The notes under the pieces: model-generated
The model's input: only the letters and a program-made list of their open reading frames with translations
What the model was told of the DNA's origin: nothing
Databases searched by the model: none
From: Plazaster borealis
Taxonomy: Eukaryota; Echinodermata; Asteroidea; Forcipulatida; Labidiasteridae
Assembly (NCBI GenBank): GCA_021014325.1
Contig: JAJGQC010000670.1
Span: 124,001-188,000, forward strand
Direction of reading: 5' to 3'
DNA length: 64,000 nt
Program-made: the position numbers and the translations under genes
Part shown: positions 36,201-49,501 of the stretch, piece after piece
Layout of the letters: every line of letters begins with the position of its first letter
How positions within the stretch are numbered: the stretch's first letter is position 1

Positions 36201-36930
36201 TGTATATCACCCGCGCGCGCACGCACACAGTGTTAATGCACTGTGCATTATAAACACAGCGCTTTGATTTATTGAGACTTTTCCTATTAAACTTTTCCAT
36301 ATGTTACCGCACGGCGCCACATTACAAATAGTCTGGTCTCATTTTGCACGAAGCGCGTACATTACACGTGCACACGCTCCACAGAGATACTGTTTAAAGC
36401 ATACAGTGTAGGCCTACATAGGTCAACGGTTTGTTGTTGACTGCTTGTTTCTGTGACAGTGTATACAAAATATCATGTCACAAACATTAGAAGAAAACCT
36501 TAGAAAACCTTTATCTTACTATATGTAATACTTTTGTATCAATGTTTATTAAAAAAACACCCGCTTTTGTAAATCCCTATGAAGAACTTTCCCGGTCATT
36601 AATTTTGTGCAGAAAAGAATGTGTGGTCACACATGTGCTTACATTGACCCAGTGACCTTGATAACCCCACATCTGCCTACACAGGAAGGAGGGCTGTACC
36701 ATTTTGTGAAGTAGGGGGAAACACTTCAGTGCATGGACGATCATGCATATGGAATAGAATAAAAATACCTCTGAATACTTCTAGATTCGTTGAGAAAAAA
36801 ACTGAATGTCACTTTTATTTCTAACACTGTAATGAACTTGTACACTAACTATCAACTAGAGAGTAAACACAAATTACCAAAATAGCACCATATTTTGTAT
36901 GTAAAATAAAAAACACTGCCATGGTGCCAC
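33201..36930. other. gene-free flank upstream of CCDC40
   Basis: Contains a G-rich run near 33345-33357, a TTAA MITE (33873-34242), an (AAGAAT)n tail near 34965-34988, a (GAGCCN)n stretch at 35379-35408 in a locally GC-rich patch (about 35280-35420), and purine-pyrimidine (CG/CA) runs near 36210. The longest open frame (33214-33606) is low-complexity and shows no family resemblance. I recognise no gene. Confidence 0.5.
33873..34242. mobile_element. piggyBac-like MITE with TTAA target duplication
   Basis: TTAA at 33873-33876 and 34239-34242. Starts AGGTATCGTACACGTTTGG and ends AAACGTGTACGATGCCT. Oriented opposite to the copy at 48362-48733; the body shows GCAACTTCGATGACCAATTG. Confidence 0.82.
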
Positions 36931-39857
36931 CCCAGATAGCATCAGTACGTTGAAACAACGTTTTTATACGGTTTACAATGAACGTTGATTTAACGTTAAG
37001 TGCGAACGTAGATTCAACGTAATTCTGCTCATTGATATAATGTTTAATCAACGTTAATTTCAAACGTAGAAACATTGTTACATTAACGTTTTGTCAACTA
37101 GTTACTTTAACGTTTTTATGAGAACGTTTGTAGAACGTTATTCTGCTTCTTGATATAATGTTTAATCAACGTTAGATTTTAGACGTAGAAACAATGTTAT
37201 CTCAACGTTTTATCAACTAGTTATTTAAATGTTTTACGTGAACGTTGATTCAACGTAATTCTGCTCATTGATGTAATGTTTAATCAACATTAATTGTTAA
37301 CGTTGAAACAATGTTACATTAACCTCTTTTCAACTAGTTACTTTAACGTTTTTATGTGAACGTTGTTTCAACGTTAACTTGCTCATTGATAAAAGGTTAA
37401 AATAACGTTAGTAAATCAACAGTGAAACAATGTTACATTAACCTTAATTGGGTTGGTTCATCAACGTTGACCTATGTAATTAGGATAATTTTATGAATTT
37501 TTTTAATATTCTAATTAACTATTTAATATTAAGTTGGTACTAGTTGCTATACATACTACTGCCTATATAGACCTATACAACCTACTGTTTACGGCATGTT
37601 TTATATATAAGTAGTCTAGGATACATGGAATCTGCAGTCATGGTTGTCTCTTTTTGTACTTAATTGGTTAAATTTTTTAATTAATAGTTAGCAACTGAAA
37701 GTATTGAAGAAACTGTTGATGCCTAAACCACTTTTTCCTAAAAGAATTAAGAAAAAACTAAACAAAAAATCATTAAATTTCCAAATTACACCAAAACTAT
37801 TGCATTTTAACATTAAGTTTGGGCTGCTGTTTGTATCCAGCTATAAATTTGCATATTGATGTCAACCTAAGGCAACGTTGATTCAACGTTAACTAAACCA
37901 AGATTTTTAAATTTCTTCAAGTTAGGATATTAAATTGGTTTTCGTCGACGAATGCTAATTATAGTCCAAGTTTATCAACGGAAATTGCCATAAAAGTAAC
38001 TTGTGGGAGTTACGGCTGATACACTACTTGTTAATTAAGAAAACACATGAGAACGTAAACTCGCTCTATATGGTCAAAATGATGGAGGGAGGAATGACGC
38101 GAATCTTCCATTAACAAAATCTGACCCATCCATTGCACCCTGGTTTCAACAAGATAATCCAATAAGCTCTACCTTGTAGTATACACCAAAGTATAGGCAC
38201 AGTGTAACCACTTTCACCTCTAGCTTAGCAATACTCCATGGTGGGCAACTTGTAATTTACACATCATAACTAATAAGCTGAATGCTCTTCAGCATTTGCA
38301 TTGGGTCTATGCATGGTGGGTGCACGATCTACCCTGTATATTGTACGCTACAATTGATACATCGTTCCTACCTTCTAATATAGCGCCATGCGCTAATGGG
38401 GTCATCACCTGATCCTACAAGCGGGGTATAATTTTGGTAATTTTCAAAGAACGGTCCCCACCAACCCTTCCACATATAATAACAAACCTGCGGAAAACTA
38501 AGGCTTTGGTCATCGAAATTGTAAGGGAAAAAAAACTTGCTGCTTGTTCCAGAGATTTGTGTACTTTCAGATATCCGAGAAAGGCGCCTGACTTAAACCT
38601 TTCTCAAATTCAAAGTTTTAAACAATCCATTGAGATTTTCATGTATACAACAGAACAAAGTCTGTCAAGAATAACAATTGTCTTTTTTTGTTTGCCAATT
38701 GATTGAATGATCCTCCTTTAAGAAATCATCATCAGTTTAAATTAACAAGATAGTGTAAGTACATTTGGGCTAGGTTTTGTTACCTTTAAAACCTCATACA
38801 AACATTGATTAAAACGTTAATTAAAATTTCTCCTACCAAAAACAAACCAACTGTGCAGTAAGACTAACATAAACGTTGATTAAAACCCCTAATGTTTTCA
38901 ACCAAAATTGGAACAACCATTAAAACCAAAAATAAACGTTGAATAAAGGTTATTTTAGACAACCCAAAACAAATGTTGAATTAACGTTATTTTATCAACC
39001 AAAAGTGAACCATACAACCATGAAAACCAACAACTAACATTGATTAAACGTTATTTTATCAACCAGATATTAACAAATCATACGAACCAACAACGAACGT
39101 TGACAAAACGTTATTTTATTAACCAAAAGTGAACCAACCATTAATAGCAAAAACAAACGTTGATTAAACGTTCTTTTATCAACCAGATTTTAACCAACCA
39201 AGAACCAACAACAAACGATGACTAAACGTTATTTTATTAACCTTAAGAGAACCAACCATGAAAACCAACAACTAACGTTGATCTAATGTTATTTTATCAA
39301 CCAAAAGTGAACCAACCATGAAAACCAACAACTAATGTTGAAAAAACGTTTTGTTATCAACCAGATATTAACCAACCATAAGAACCAACAACGAACGTTG
39401 ATAAAACGTTATTTTATTAACCAAAAGTGAACCAACCATTAATAACAAAAGAAACGTTGATTAAACGTTATTTTATCAACCAGGTTTTAACCAACCATAA
39501 GAACCAACAACGAACATTGATTAAACGTTATTTTATTAACCAAAAGCAAACCAACCATTAATACCAAAAACAAATGTTGATTAGACGTTATTTTATTCAC
39601 CCGAAATTAACCAACCATAAAAACCAACAACAAACGTTAATTAAACATTATGTTATCAATCAAAAACAAACCAACCATGAATACCTAAAATAAACGTTGA
39701 TTTAACGTTTTTATTTAACCATAATCTAACATAAACCTTTCTAACGCTATATTAACGTTTAATTAACGTTAGTATATTACCAATAAGAAATAGTAACCAA
39801 AAATGAACCCTGCTAACCAAATATCAACGTTGATTCAACGTTCGCATGCTATCTTGG
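36931..39857. mobile_element. 2.9-kb TIR element packed with AACGTT palindromes
   Basis: The outer ends CCCAGATAGCAT and ATGCTATCTTGG are inverted repeats, each followed inward by a block of the form ACGTTGAANCAACGTT. The left arm (36950-37460) has 110-120-bp repeats with AACGTTNNTTCAACGTT cores. The right arm (38810-39770) has about 14 tandem units of roughly 60 bp of the type AACGTTGATTAAACGTTATT, then TTATCAACCA and AACCAACCAT. Alternate units differ, so the higher-order period is about 120 bp. The middle is AT-rich without a transposase. Non-autonomous; superfamily not assigned. Confidence 0.75.
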
Positions 39858-39932
39858 ACTAGAACAAGTAATCACCTATTGGAGAGTAAACTCATTTAAA
39901 AATAAAACGTAACACATGTTAAACAAGTATAA

Positions 39933-42900
39933 CTAGACATTAAGTGTTTGTGGACAAACACAGAGCTGTTCCGTGTTTTTTTGCTTCGATTAAGTGCTTC
40001 AAAGCTTTAAAGTTGGTCTGATTTCAAGATAACTGAAAAAAAGTTTAAAATCGGTTGTTTAGTTCTTAAGATATGGTCCCACTTCCGGTTGACCCGGAAG
40101 TAAAGATCAATATGGGGTCACGGTACCCAAGGCTAATCTCCAATGCCCAAGGAGTATATAAGTGAAAACAGTTTGAAAATCGGTTGTGTAGTTCTTAAGA
40201 TATAGTCCCAATTACGGTTGACACGTAAGTAAAGGTCAACATGGGGTCACGGTAACCCAAGTTCAATATTCAATGCTCAAAGGGTCTATAACTGAAAAGA
40301 AATTGAAAATTGGTTGTGTAGTTCTTAAGATATGGTCCCACTTCCGGTTGACCTGGAACTAAAGGTCAACATGGGGTCACGGTAATCCAAGGCTAATCTC
40401 CAATGCCCAAGGAGTCTATAACTGAAAAAAGTTTGAAAATCGGCTGTGCACTTCTTGAGATATGGTGCTGCAAAGATTAACTAATTAAAGCTTTCAATTA
40501 CCGTAATTTGACACCTGCTGACGTCACAGTAACAAAAATGTGTTTTTCATACTAATAAATTTGATAAGGTACACGATGGTATGTAACTTATCCCAATTCA
40601 ATGCCTTTTAACGAAAACCCTATTAGAACATACGTATATCCTCTCTTGTTAGGATTCCAGATCACGCCTAGCCGTGATGGCGCAATCACGGCACAATTTG
40701 CCAGCTAGCCATGGGGTCCGATTTGTCACTTCATCGTTAATTATCTTGGTAATGCATTGTACCTTGATTTGTTTTAATGGTCTGGAATAACTCTTAGTGA
40801 AAGCGTTCGTGTTTTAAAAAAAGATTTATTTCTTTTAGGTAACTCTCGTAGTCTTTGTCATTTCAATACAACTTTGCGTGCAGCAATATTTGTAAGAAAC
40901 ATTGAACGCTAGGGGCGTTCCACAAGATTCGATTGCGCATGCTCGCTTTTGCGATGGGTGATTGCGCAAAGTCAAAATGCTGCAATGAAGAATGAAGAGA
41001 TTCAATGTTTTTGATCACATGCCGGTTGTGTAAACAGGTTTTTTTACTTGAAATGTTGTTTAAGAAACTGCTGTTACACGGGTCGCCAACTGTTTCAGAA
41101 GCGGTTACATGTTTAAAAAAAATAACCGTGAATGCGCAGGCTTATACGAAAGCCTGTGACGGTAGTGACAGATCTTACGGTTAAACGTTCACAATTGTAC
41201 GGGTCGGATAAATGTTGAAAAATTCACTTGAAAAGTGCTGCGATAATGCTGACCATATTAATTGCAATCACGATTTGCACAGCAAATGATCCCATGCCAC
41301 ACACACCCTTATCGTTTCCAATTTACAGGCTTAAGTCTTCGTTATTTCATTACTTTGCGTGCGGCATTAGTTGCAAGAAACATTGAACGCTAGAGGGCGT
41401 TGCACAACAAATCGATTGCACATGATCGTTTATTTTGCAGGGTGATTGCGCAAAGTAAAAATGTTGCAATGAAGACCCAATGTTTTTATCATTTGAGTGG
41501 TTGTGTTAATGGGGTTTTTTGTTAATGAAACGCGTGTTATATACCAACCATTTCAGAAACGGTTACACAATTAGAAAAACAACTGTAAATGCTCAGGCTT
41601 TGTAAGCCTACCAGTGACAGGCACACGGTTAACCATCCGATCACGGTTAAACATCTGCGTTATTATGGTTCGGATAAAATAATGTTAAAAAATCAACCTC
41701 AAAAAGTGTCGCGAAATTTGTTGAAAAATCAACCTCAAAAAGTGTCGCGAATTTGGACTTATAAATAAATGCGAACGGTTAAGCCCGGTTCAACCCTTGC
41801 GAATTATTTGTTGCGAATTAATGTGACGTCAACATTCACTTCCCATTTGCCGCAGGAAGTATGAACTGGGCTTTACACATGTAACTGACCGTTTTTCCGA
41901 AACGGTTACGGGTTTACTAAAAAATAACTGTAAATGCATGTAAAGCTAAATCCTGTTGTATTAAAATTCAACAATTTAACAATTCTTGTTTTGGCTAAAA
42001 CAGTAAATTCATATGGGATATGAGTGTATTGAAATTTTGGCTCTGCACACCCCGAAATCCAACACTGACCGTTCTTTTTATTGCTTTATTGCAACACCAG
42101 TAAGTTTTCTTTTTGCTACACGGCGGTTTCCTGAAGTAATGCCTTTTCGTAAGAAACCTAAAACATATCGTTTTCCGACGAACGGAACCCAAGCGCAGAC
42201 ATGTCTACCACGCCGGCACATCGTCTCAGAACACGGCGGTCTATTTTTCACGTCCACGCTGAAACCTGAATAACGATCTGATTTGAGCGGTCACAAGACG
42301 CTGCGCTGAGAGCCAGAGAAATAATTCTCGATTTATGTTATGATTGAACGTAGACTTGTGTCAGTCGGCGACAGGAATGATGACTCTATGTATTATTCTA
42401 CAACAAAACGCCACAACACGGGTCATAAAGGGTTTAGGACTTGATCGCGAGTTGAAAAAAGCAAATAACTGCACCGTTAAACTTGTATAGCGCCCTCAAT
42501 CGTTTAAAAAGTTTAGAATTTGACAATTTTCGTATATAACATATATCAAATTCTAGGCAGTGTACCCATAGCGTTAAATTTGCCTGAGAATTTGTTTCTT
42601 TTCTCGACTGACTAAGTTTTAATAAGTTTTGATGCTTTTAAACTGACCTTCAATAATATCTTTCTTGTTTTAAGAAACATTTTTGTACTCTAGGACGTTG
42701 AATTTGAGTTTAATTTAAAAATTATGTTTCTAGAAGTCGGATTTGTTTTCATAATCTCCATGTGTTTGTACACGGGTGAAAACGCCCAATATATGACGTC
42801 ATTGTGACGTCGTTCCACATTTTAGGCCGGAAAGCACATCTACAGTATCCCAGAAGTCTAAAACTGAAAAAAGTTTGACGATCGGGGGTATATTTTTTTA

Positions 42901-43127
42901 GATATGGTGGGAACAAGATTTGCTAATTAAATATTCATTTTATTATAACTAAGTAAACTAATTAATTAAATTAAGCTAATTAGATTTTAAAACAAATTGA
43001 TGACCTAAGCTTTAATATAATATAGGATCTGACTCTTTAATGTTTACACACTAGGATATTATGCATAAAACAAAACGTGTACTTAATGCTATGGGATTTA
43101 GGTGGAAACAAAGAATAATAATAATAA
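39933..43127 (+). mobile_element. 3.2-kb element, head-to-tail copy A (Helitron-like candidate)
   Basis: Starts CTAGACATTAAGTGTTTGTG and ends in an (AAT)n run that joins directly to copy B. Near the start are three units of about 130 bp (cores at 40051, 40180, 40310) containing CACTTCCGGTTGACCCGGAA and GTAAAGGTCAACATGGGGTC. No protein-coding frame is recognisable, so it is non-autonomous. Confidence 0.75.
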
Positions 43128-46116
43128 CTAGACATTAAGTGTTTGTGGACAAACACAGAGCTGTTCCGTGTTTTTTTGCTTCGATTAAGTGCTTCAAAGC
43201 TTTAAAGTTGGTCTGATTTCAAGATAACTGAAAAAAGGTTAAAATCGGTTGTTTAGTTCTGAAGATATGGTCCCACTTCTGGTTGACCCGAAAGTAAAGG
43301 TCAACATGGGGTCACGGTAACCCAAGTTCAATATTCAATGCTCAAAGGGTCTATAACTGAAAAGAAATTGAAAATTGGTTGTGTAGTTCTTAAGATATGG
43401 TCCCACTTCCGGTTGACCTGGAACTAAAGGTCAACATGGGGTCACGGTAATCCAAGGCTAATCTCCAATGACCAAGGAGTCTATAACTGAAAAAAGTTTG
43501 AAAATCGGCTGTGCACTTCTTGAGATATGGTGCTGCAAAGATTAACTAATTAAAGCTTTCAATTACCGTAATTTGACACCTGATGACGTCACAGTAACAA
43601 AAATGTGTTTTTCATACTAATAAATTTGATAAGGTACACGATGGTATGTAACTTATCCCAATTCAATGCCTTTTAACGAAAACCCTATTAGAACATACGT
43701 ATATCCTCTCTCGTTAGGATTCCAGTATCACGCCTAGCCGTGATTGCGCAATCACGGCACAATTTGCCAGCTAGCCATGGGGTCCGATTTGTCACTTCAT
43801 CGATAATTATCTTGGTAATGCATTGTACCTTGATTTGTTTTAATGGTCTGGAATAACTCTTAGTGAAAGCGTTCGTGTTTTAAAAAAAGATTTATTTCTT
43901 TTAGGTAACTCTCGTAGTCTTTGTCATTTCAATACAACTTTGCGTGCAGCAATATTTGTAAGAAACATTGAACGCTAGGGGGCGTTCCACAAGATTCGAT
44001 TGCGCATGCTCGCTTTTGCGATGGGTGATTGCGCAAAGTCAAAATGCTGCAATGAAGAATGAAGAGATTCAATGTTTTTGATCACATGCCGGTTGTGTAA
44101 ACAGGTTTTTTTACTTGAAATGTTGTTGAAGAAACTGCTGTTACACGGGTCGCCAACTGTTTCAGAAGCAGTTACATGTTTAAAAAAAATAACCGTGAAT
44201 GCGCAGGCTTATACGAAAGCCTGTGACGGTAGTGACAGATCTTACGGTTAAACGTTCACAATTGTACGGGTCGGATAAATGTTGAAAAATTCACTTGAAA
44301 AGTGCTGCGAAATGCTGACCATATTAATTGCGATCACGATTTGCACAGCAAACGATCCCATGCCACACACACCCTTATCGTTTCCAATTTACAGGCTTAA
44401 GTCTTCGTTATTTCATTACTTTGCGTGCGGCATTAGTTGCAAGAAACATTGAACGCTAGAGGGCGTTGCACAACAAATCGATTGCACATGATCGTTTATT
44501 TTGCAGGGTGATTGCGCAAAGTAAAAATGTTGCAATGAAGACCCAATGTTTTTATCATTTGAGTGGTTGTGTTAATGGGTTTTTTGTTAATGAAACGCGT
44601 GTTACCAACCATTTCAGAAACGGTTACACAATTAGAAAAACAACTGTAAATGCTCAGGCTTTGTAAGCCTACCAGTGACAGGCACACGGTTAACCATCCC
44701 ATCACGGTTAAACATCTGCGTTATTATGGTTCGGATAAAATAATGTTAAAAAATCAACCTCAAAAAGTGTTGCGAAATTTGTTAAAAAATCAACCTCAAA
44801 AAGTGTCGTGAAATTTGGACTTATAAATAAATGCGAACGGTTAAGCCCGGTTCAACCCTTGCGAATTATTTGTTGCGAATTAATTTGACGTCAACATTCA
44901 CTTCCCATTTGCCGCAGGAATTATGAACTGGGCTTTACACATGTAACTGACCGTTTCAGAAACGGTTACGGGTTTACTAAAAAATAACTGTAAATGCATG
45001 TAAAGCTAAATCCTGTTGTATTAAAATTCAACAATTTAACAATTCTTGTTTTGGCTAAAACAGTAAATTCATATGGGATATGAGTGTATTGTAATTTTGG
45101 CTCTTCACACCCCGAAATCCAACACTGACCGTTCTTTTTATTGCTTTATTGCAACCACCAGTAAGTTTTTCTTTTTGCTACACGGCGGTTTCCTGAAGTA
45201 ATGCCTTTTCATTTTCAAGAAACCTAAAACATATCGTTTTCCGACGAACGGAACCCAAGCGCAGACATGTCTACCACGCCGGCACATCGTCTCAGAACAC
45301 GGCGGTCTATTTTTCACGTCCACGCTGAAACCTGAATAACGATCTGATTTGAGCGGTCACAAGACGCTGCGCTGAGAGCCAGAGAAATATTTCTCGATTT
45401 ATGTTATGATTGAACGTAGACTTGTGTCAGTCGGCGACAGGAATGATGACTCTATGTATTATTCTACAACAAAACGCCACAACACGGGTCATAAAGGGTT
45501 TAGGACTTGAACGCGAGTTGAAAAAAGCAAATAACTGCACCGTTAAACTTGTATAGCGCCCTCAATCGTTTAAAAAGTTTAGAATTTGACAATTTTCGTA
45601 TATAACATATATCAAATTCTAGGCAGTGTACCCATAGCGTTAAATTTGCCTGAGAATTTGTTTCTTTTCTCGACTGACTAAGTTTTAATAAGTTTTGATG
45701 CTTTTAAACTGACCTTCAATAATATCTTTCTTGTTTTAAGAAACATTTGTGTACTCTAGGACGTTGAATTTGAGTTTAATTTAAAAATTATGTTTCTAGA
45801 AGTCGGATTTGTTTTCATAATCTCCATGTGTTTGTACACGGGTGAAAACGCCCAATATATGACGTCATTGTGACGTCGTTCCACATTTTAGGCCGGAAAG
45901 CACATCTACAGTATCCCAGTAATTTGCTAATTAAATATTCATTTTATTATAACTAAGTAAACTAATTAATTAAATTAAGCTAATTAGATTTTAAAACAAA
46001 TTGATGACCTAAGCTTTAATATAATATAGGATCTGACTCTTTAATGTTTACACACTAGGATATTATGCATAAAACAAAACGTGTACTTAATGCTATGGGA
46101 TTTAGGTGGAAACAAA

Positions 46117-46120
<4 letters not shown>
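43128..46120 (+). mobile_element. 3.0-kb element, head-to-tail copy B
   Basis: Near-identical to copy A (39933-43127) along its length, with one 130-bp unit fewer at the start and a deletion of about 60 bp near 45918. It ends in (AAT)n followed by the four hairpin units at 46162-46404. Confidence 0.78.
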
Positions 46121-46152
<32 letters not shown>

Positions 46153-46161
46153 TAATAAAAA

Positions 46162-46404
46162 TCTCGACGAAAACAATACCTGTTCCGACTTCTAAGTCGG
46201 AACAGCTAATAATAATAATAATAAAAATAATAAAAATCTCGACGAAAACAATACCTGTTCCGACTTCTAAGTCGGAACAGCTAAAAATAATAAAAATCTC
46301 GACGAAAACAATACCTGTTCCGACTTCTAAGTCGGAACAGCTAAAAATAATAAAAATCTCGACGAAAACAATACCTGTTCCGACTTCTAAGTCGGAACAG
46401 CTAA
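46162..46404 (+). repeat. four 48-bp units with hairpin and CTAA end
   Basis: Units at 46162-46209, 46237-46284, 46297-46344 and 46357-46404. Each begins TCTCGACGAAAAC, has the perfect hairpin GTTCCGACTT / AAGTCGGAAC with a 2-base loop, and ends AGCTAA, preceded by A and set in (AAT)n DNA. A 5' TC and a 3' hairpin just before CTRR are the hallmarks of Helitron ends. Confidence 0.75.
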
Positions 46405-48361
46405 TAACACTTATGAGGTAGAATGTTAGTTTGTTTAAATACTTTTGAATAGATGGTATCAGCCATGAAATCTGTAATTGTAACAGAATGAAAAAATATC
46501 TTAGTACAGGGTTTGGGGAAAGCAGAATGTGTATTGTCAACTGTAATTATTGTTGTCCCAACATGGTCAACCAAGCAACTAAAAGTCAACAATCATTCAT
46601 CATCATGACAATCAATGTCCACAAAATTGATACGAATTTCCCAAAGACTCCGGAGAAGAAAGACTGCTTCCAAAACAAAAGCACAGGCCTGATAAAAAAA
46701 TAAAACCCCAAAAGAAACAAAACAAAACAAAACAAAACAGAAAACAACAACAACTCGCTTCAAGTTCCGCGCCACAAACCTAGCACGCCATCCAACGTAC
46801 ATGTTCACCCCTTAACACAAGACAGTCCAGTTAGCAGGGCCGGTTGAAAATCCGAAATAATACCACGAAAAATTATGTCTACATTCGTTTGAAAAAATGC
46901 CTACATGAAGCAGAGATGTATCCTTGTCGTCAAATGTTTGATTAGATGGATACACAATACATAAAAATATGAAGAAAATAAGATTATAATCCAGAATCAT
47001 GCCTGTCAGGGAATACTTCAGCGGAAGCGCAGATCAACAACACGTCTTGAACCCGTCACTGCAACACAGTGCACGCACACATACGTGCCACGGTTCACAA
47101 TAGGTCTGTAAACCAGACTATTGATAAACAGGAGGTCGACCCTGAGAAAAACAAGACGTCTGATTTGACAGTAAAAGTGCCCCTGATTCTCTTTAACCAA
47201 TCAAAATGATTGTATAACACAATGATTGTAGCCGTGCGAGGTATTCTGTGCGACCTCGTTGACGAGTGGTCAAATGAGGTCACAGGTAGCGTTTCTTAAA
47301 TCTTTGGTGACCTTTCTGATGATGTATAGATGATAAAAATCCAATGTGTGGTTCAGGAGTTCTGATTTTTTCAAATTTTAAATTTCATCTTCCGGTTTGA
47401 ACAGGAAGTAAAGGTCAATTGGGGTCACATTCTGTATATATCGTTTCTAAAGTTGTTACATACTTTCCCAATGATGAATAGATTGTAAAAATCAAATGAG
47501 TTGTTCAGAAGTTAAGATGTTTTTAAATATTAAATTTCAACTTCCAGTTTGAACCGGAAGTTGAAAACTTCACAATTCATACTTTAAGAAATACTCATAC
47601 TTTTTAAATACACATTACTCAAAATTTTTACATCATGTTGCAGATTATTAAGCCTTCTCAAACTTGTCCACAGAGTTGTTACCTTTTTGACCTTGTTTTA
47701 TGGTTGAAATTGGGTATACATTGACCGGCTGTCAAACCGCTGTGAAAAACTGCATTTAAAACACACACAATACGCGATCTAAGCCAGTTAGATGGTGAGC
47801 GGTTGCTCGCTCCATTGAATCAACCGCAACGTTCAAAGTCTATCAAATTATTGTAGTCTAGTCCCTGTTCAAGGTTCGCACCCTGATTTTGACATTACGC
47901 TTTGTTAGTCTCTAACCAAACAGCCGGCCGTGCAAATCTAGCTAACATTCAAATGTAAGACTTTTGAAAATTTCATAGCTCAAGAACTACACAATGGATT
48001 TGTACAATCTATACATCATCAGACAAACCCAACAAACGCTACATATAAAGTGACCCCATTTGAAATTGAATTCCGGTTCAAAATTTCGTTAATTCGCACA
48101 AAAAATCCGGTATCGAATGACCCACTCTAAAATTAATCCGCGTATTAAAAGTACTGCACTGAATACACACACAACGCACTATCTTAGTGTTGAACGATGG
48201 GCGGCTGCTTGTTCCATTGAATTACACGCAAGGTTCAAAGTCTGTTCACGCAGCTTGATTTGGCGTTGTTCTTTGTTAGTCTCTAAAACAGCCGAGAAAT
48301 TTAACATCCAAAATGTTAGGTATGGTTCTACTGAAGTCATCAAATGTCATGTGATGTCAAC
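46405..48361. other. gene-free stretch with eroded CCGGAAGT repeats
   Basis: I see no gene. At 47320-47560 two decayed units of the type seen in 39933-40440 recur (TTCCGGTTTGAACAGGAAG and TTCCAGTTTGAACCGGAAG, each with GATGNATAGAT before it), and a third fragment lies near 47960-48090. (AACAA)n runs lie near 46710-46750. Confidence 0.5.
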
Positions 48362-48733
48362 TTAAAGGCACTGAACATGTTTGAAAGTTGTCAAAGACCA
48401 GTGTTCTCACTTGATGTATCCCAACATATGCATAAAATAATAAGCCTGTGAAAATTTGGGCTCAATTGGTCATCAAAGTTGCAAGAAAATGATGAAAGAA
48501 AAACACCCTTGTTGTACAAATTTGTGTGCTTTCAGATAGGAATAAAAACTTTTGCAAGAAGGTTTTATTATTTTAGTGAGAAATTACCTCTTTCTCAAAA
48601 ACTATGTTACTTCAGAAGGAGTCGTTTCTACCAATGTTTTATACTATCAACAGCTTTCTGTTGCTCGTTACCAAGTCAGTTTTTATGCTAATATATATTT
48701 TGAGTAATTACCAAACGTGTACGATGCCTTTAA
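48362..48733. mobile_element. piggyBac-like MITE with TTAA target duplication
   Basis: TTAA at 48362-48365 and 48730-48733. Starts AGGCACTGAACATG and ends AAACGTGTACGATGCCT. Very close to 11873-12244 in body sequence and orientation. Confidence 0.82.
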
Positions 48734-49501
48734 GCACAAAATGTAGCTAAGTATAACAAAATAATGCTTACCATAATTACCAACAAAAATACCTTGTCCC
48801 TTGTACTTTCTTCGACTGGTATCCTGCTCATGTTTGCTTAACCCTTTCATTCCCATATACTTTGTACACAGTTACCTCCCATATCCTGTACACTTTTTTA
48901 AAGAACACACAATTTGGGTTGTGTTTACCTTAAAATTCATGAAAAAAATAATTTTAATTATTTTTGAACAATATTCAAACACTTTATTACCCTGATGATT
49001 GTCAACACTTTCATGACCTTTTATTGACCTCTCGGTGACCTTAATGAGTTAATTAGTAAAATGTAAAACATTGGTGCGACTGCATCGTTGGCCAAAAAGT
49101 GTAAATGCGAAACTAAACCGTTGCATATGACTAACCATTTCAATTGACAAAAGTTCCCCCAAATGATTACAAATATCGATGGATTTCGATGATTTATTTA
49201 TTTCTTGTGTTTTTCAATTCAATAGCAACACCTCACTCTGTAATATCTGTAACAAAAACAAATCAAGTGATGATTATACATTTCTTTTCATATGCCTACA
49301 TTCGTTTCCAAACACCCTAAATTTCTAGTTGTTTCTTTAATTTTTATCAGAGTAAATTTGCTGGGATTTTGTATGTGGTTGGTCTGGATTGTCGCTTGTC
49401 TTTTTTCATATTTATTTTTAATATTCTAAGCATATTGCCCTGTGATGCTACGGTGACCATAGTGTTGTAAACTGAAATAAACAATTTATTTTTCTGCAAA
49501 C
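48734..49501. other. AT-rich stretch before the retrotransposon fragment
   Basis: I recognise no gene or named repeat here apart from a short GGTATCCTGCTCATGTTTGC stretch of the GCTTAAGCAG repeat family near 48819. Confidence 0.4.

Noticed and set aside
46055..46540. 161-codon minus-strand frame with repeated SCSDLEVGTGIVFVEI
   Set aside because: It is the translation of four DNA hairpin units and (AAT)n, which stay open on both strands; not a gene.
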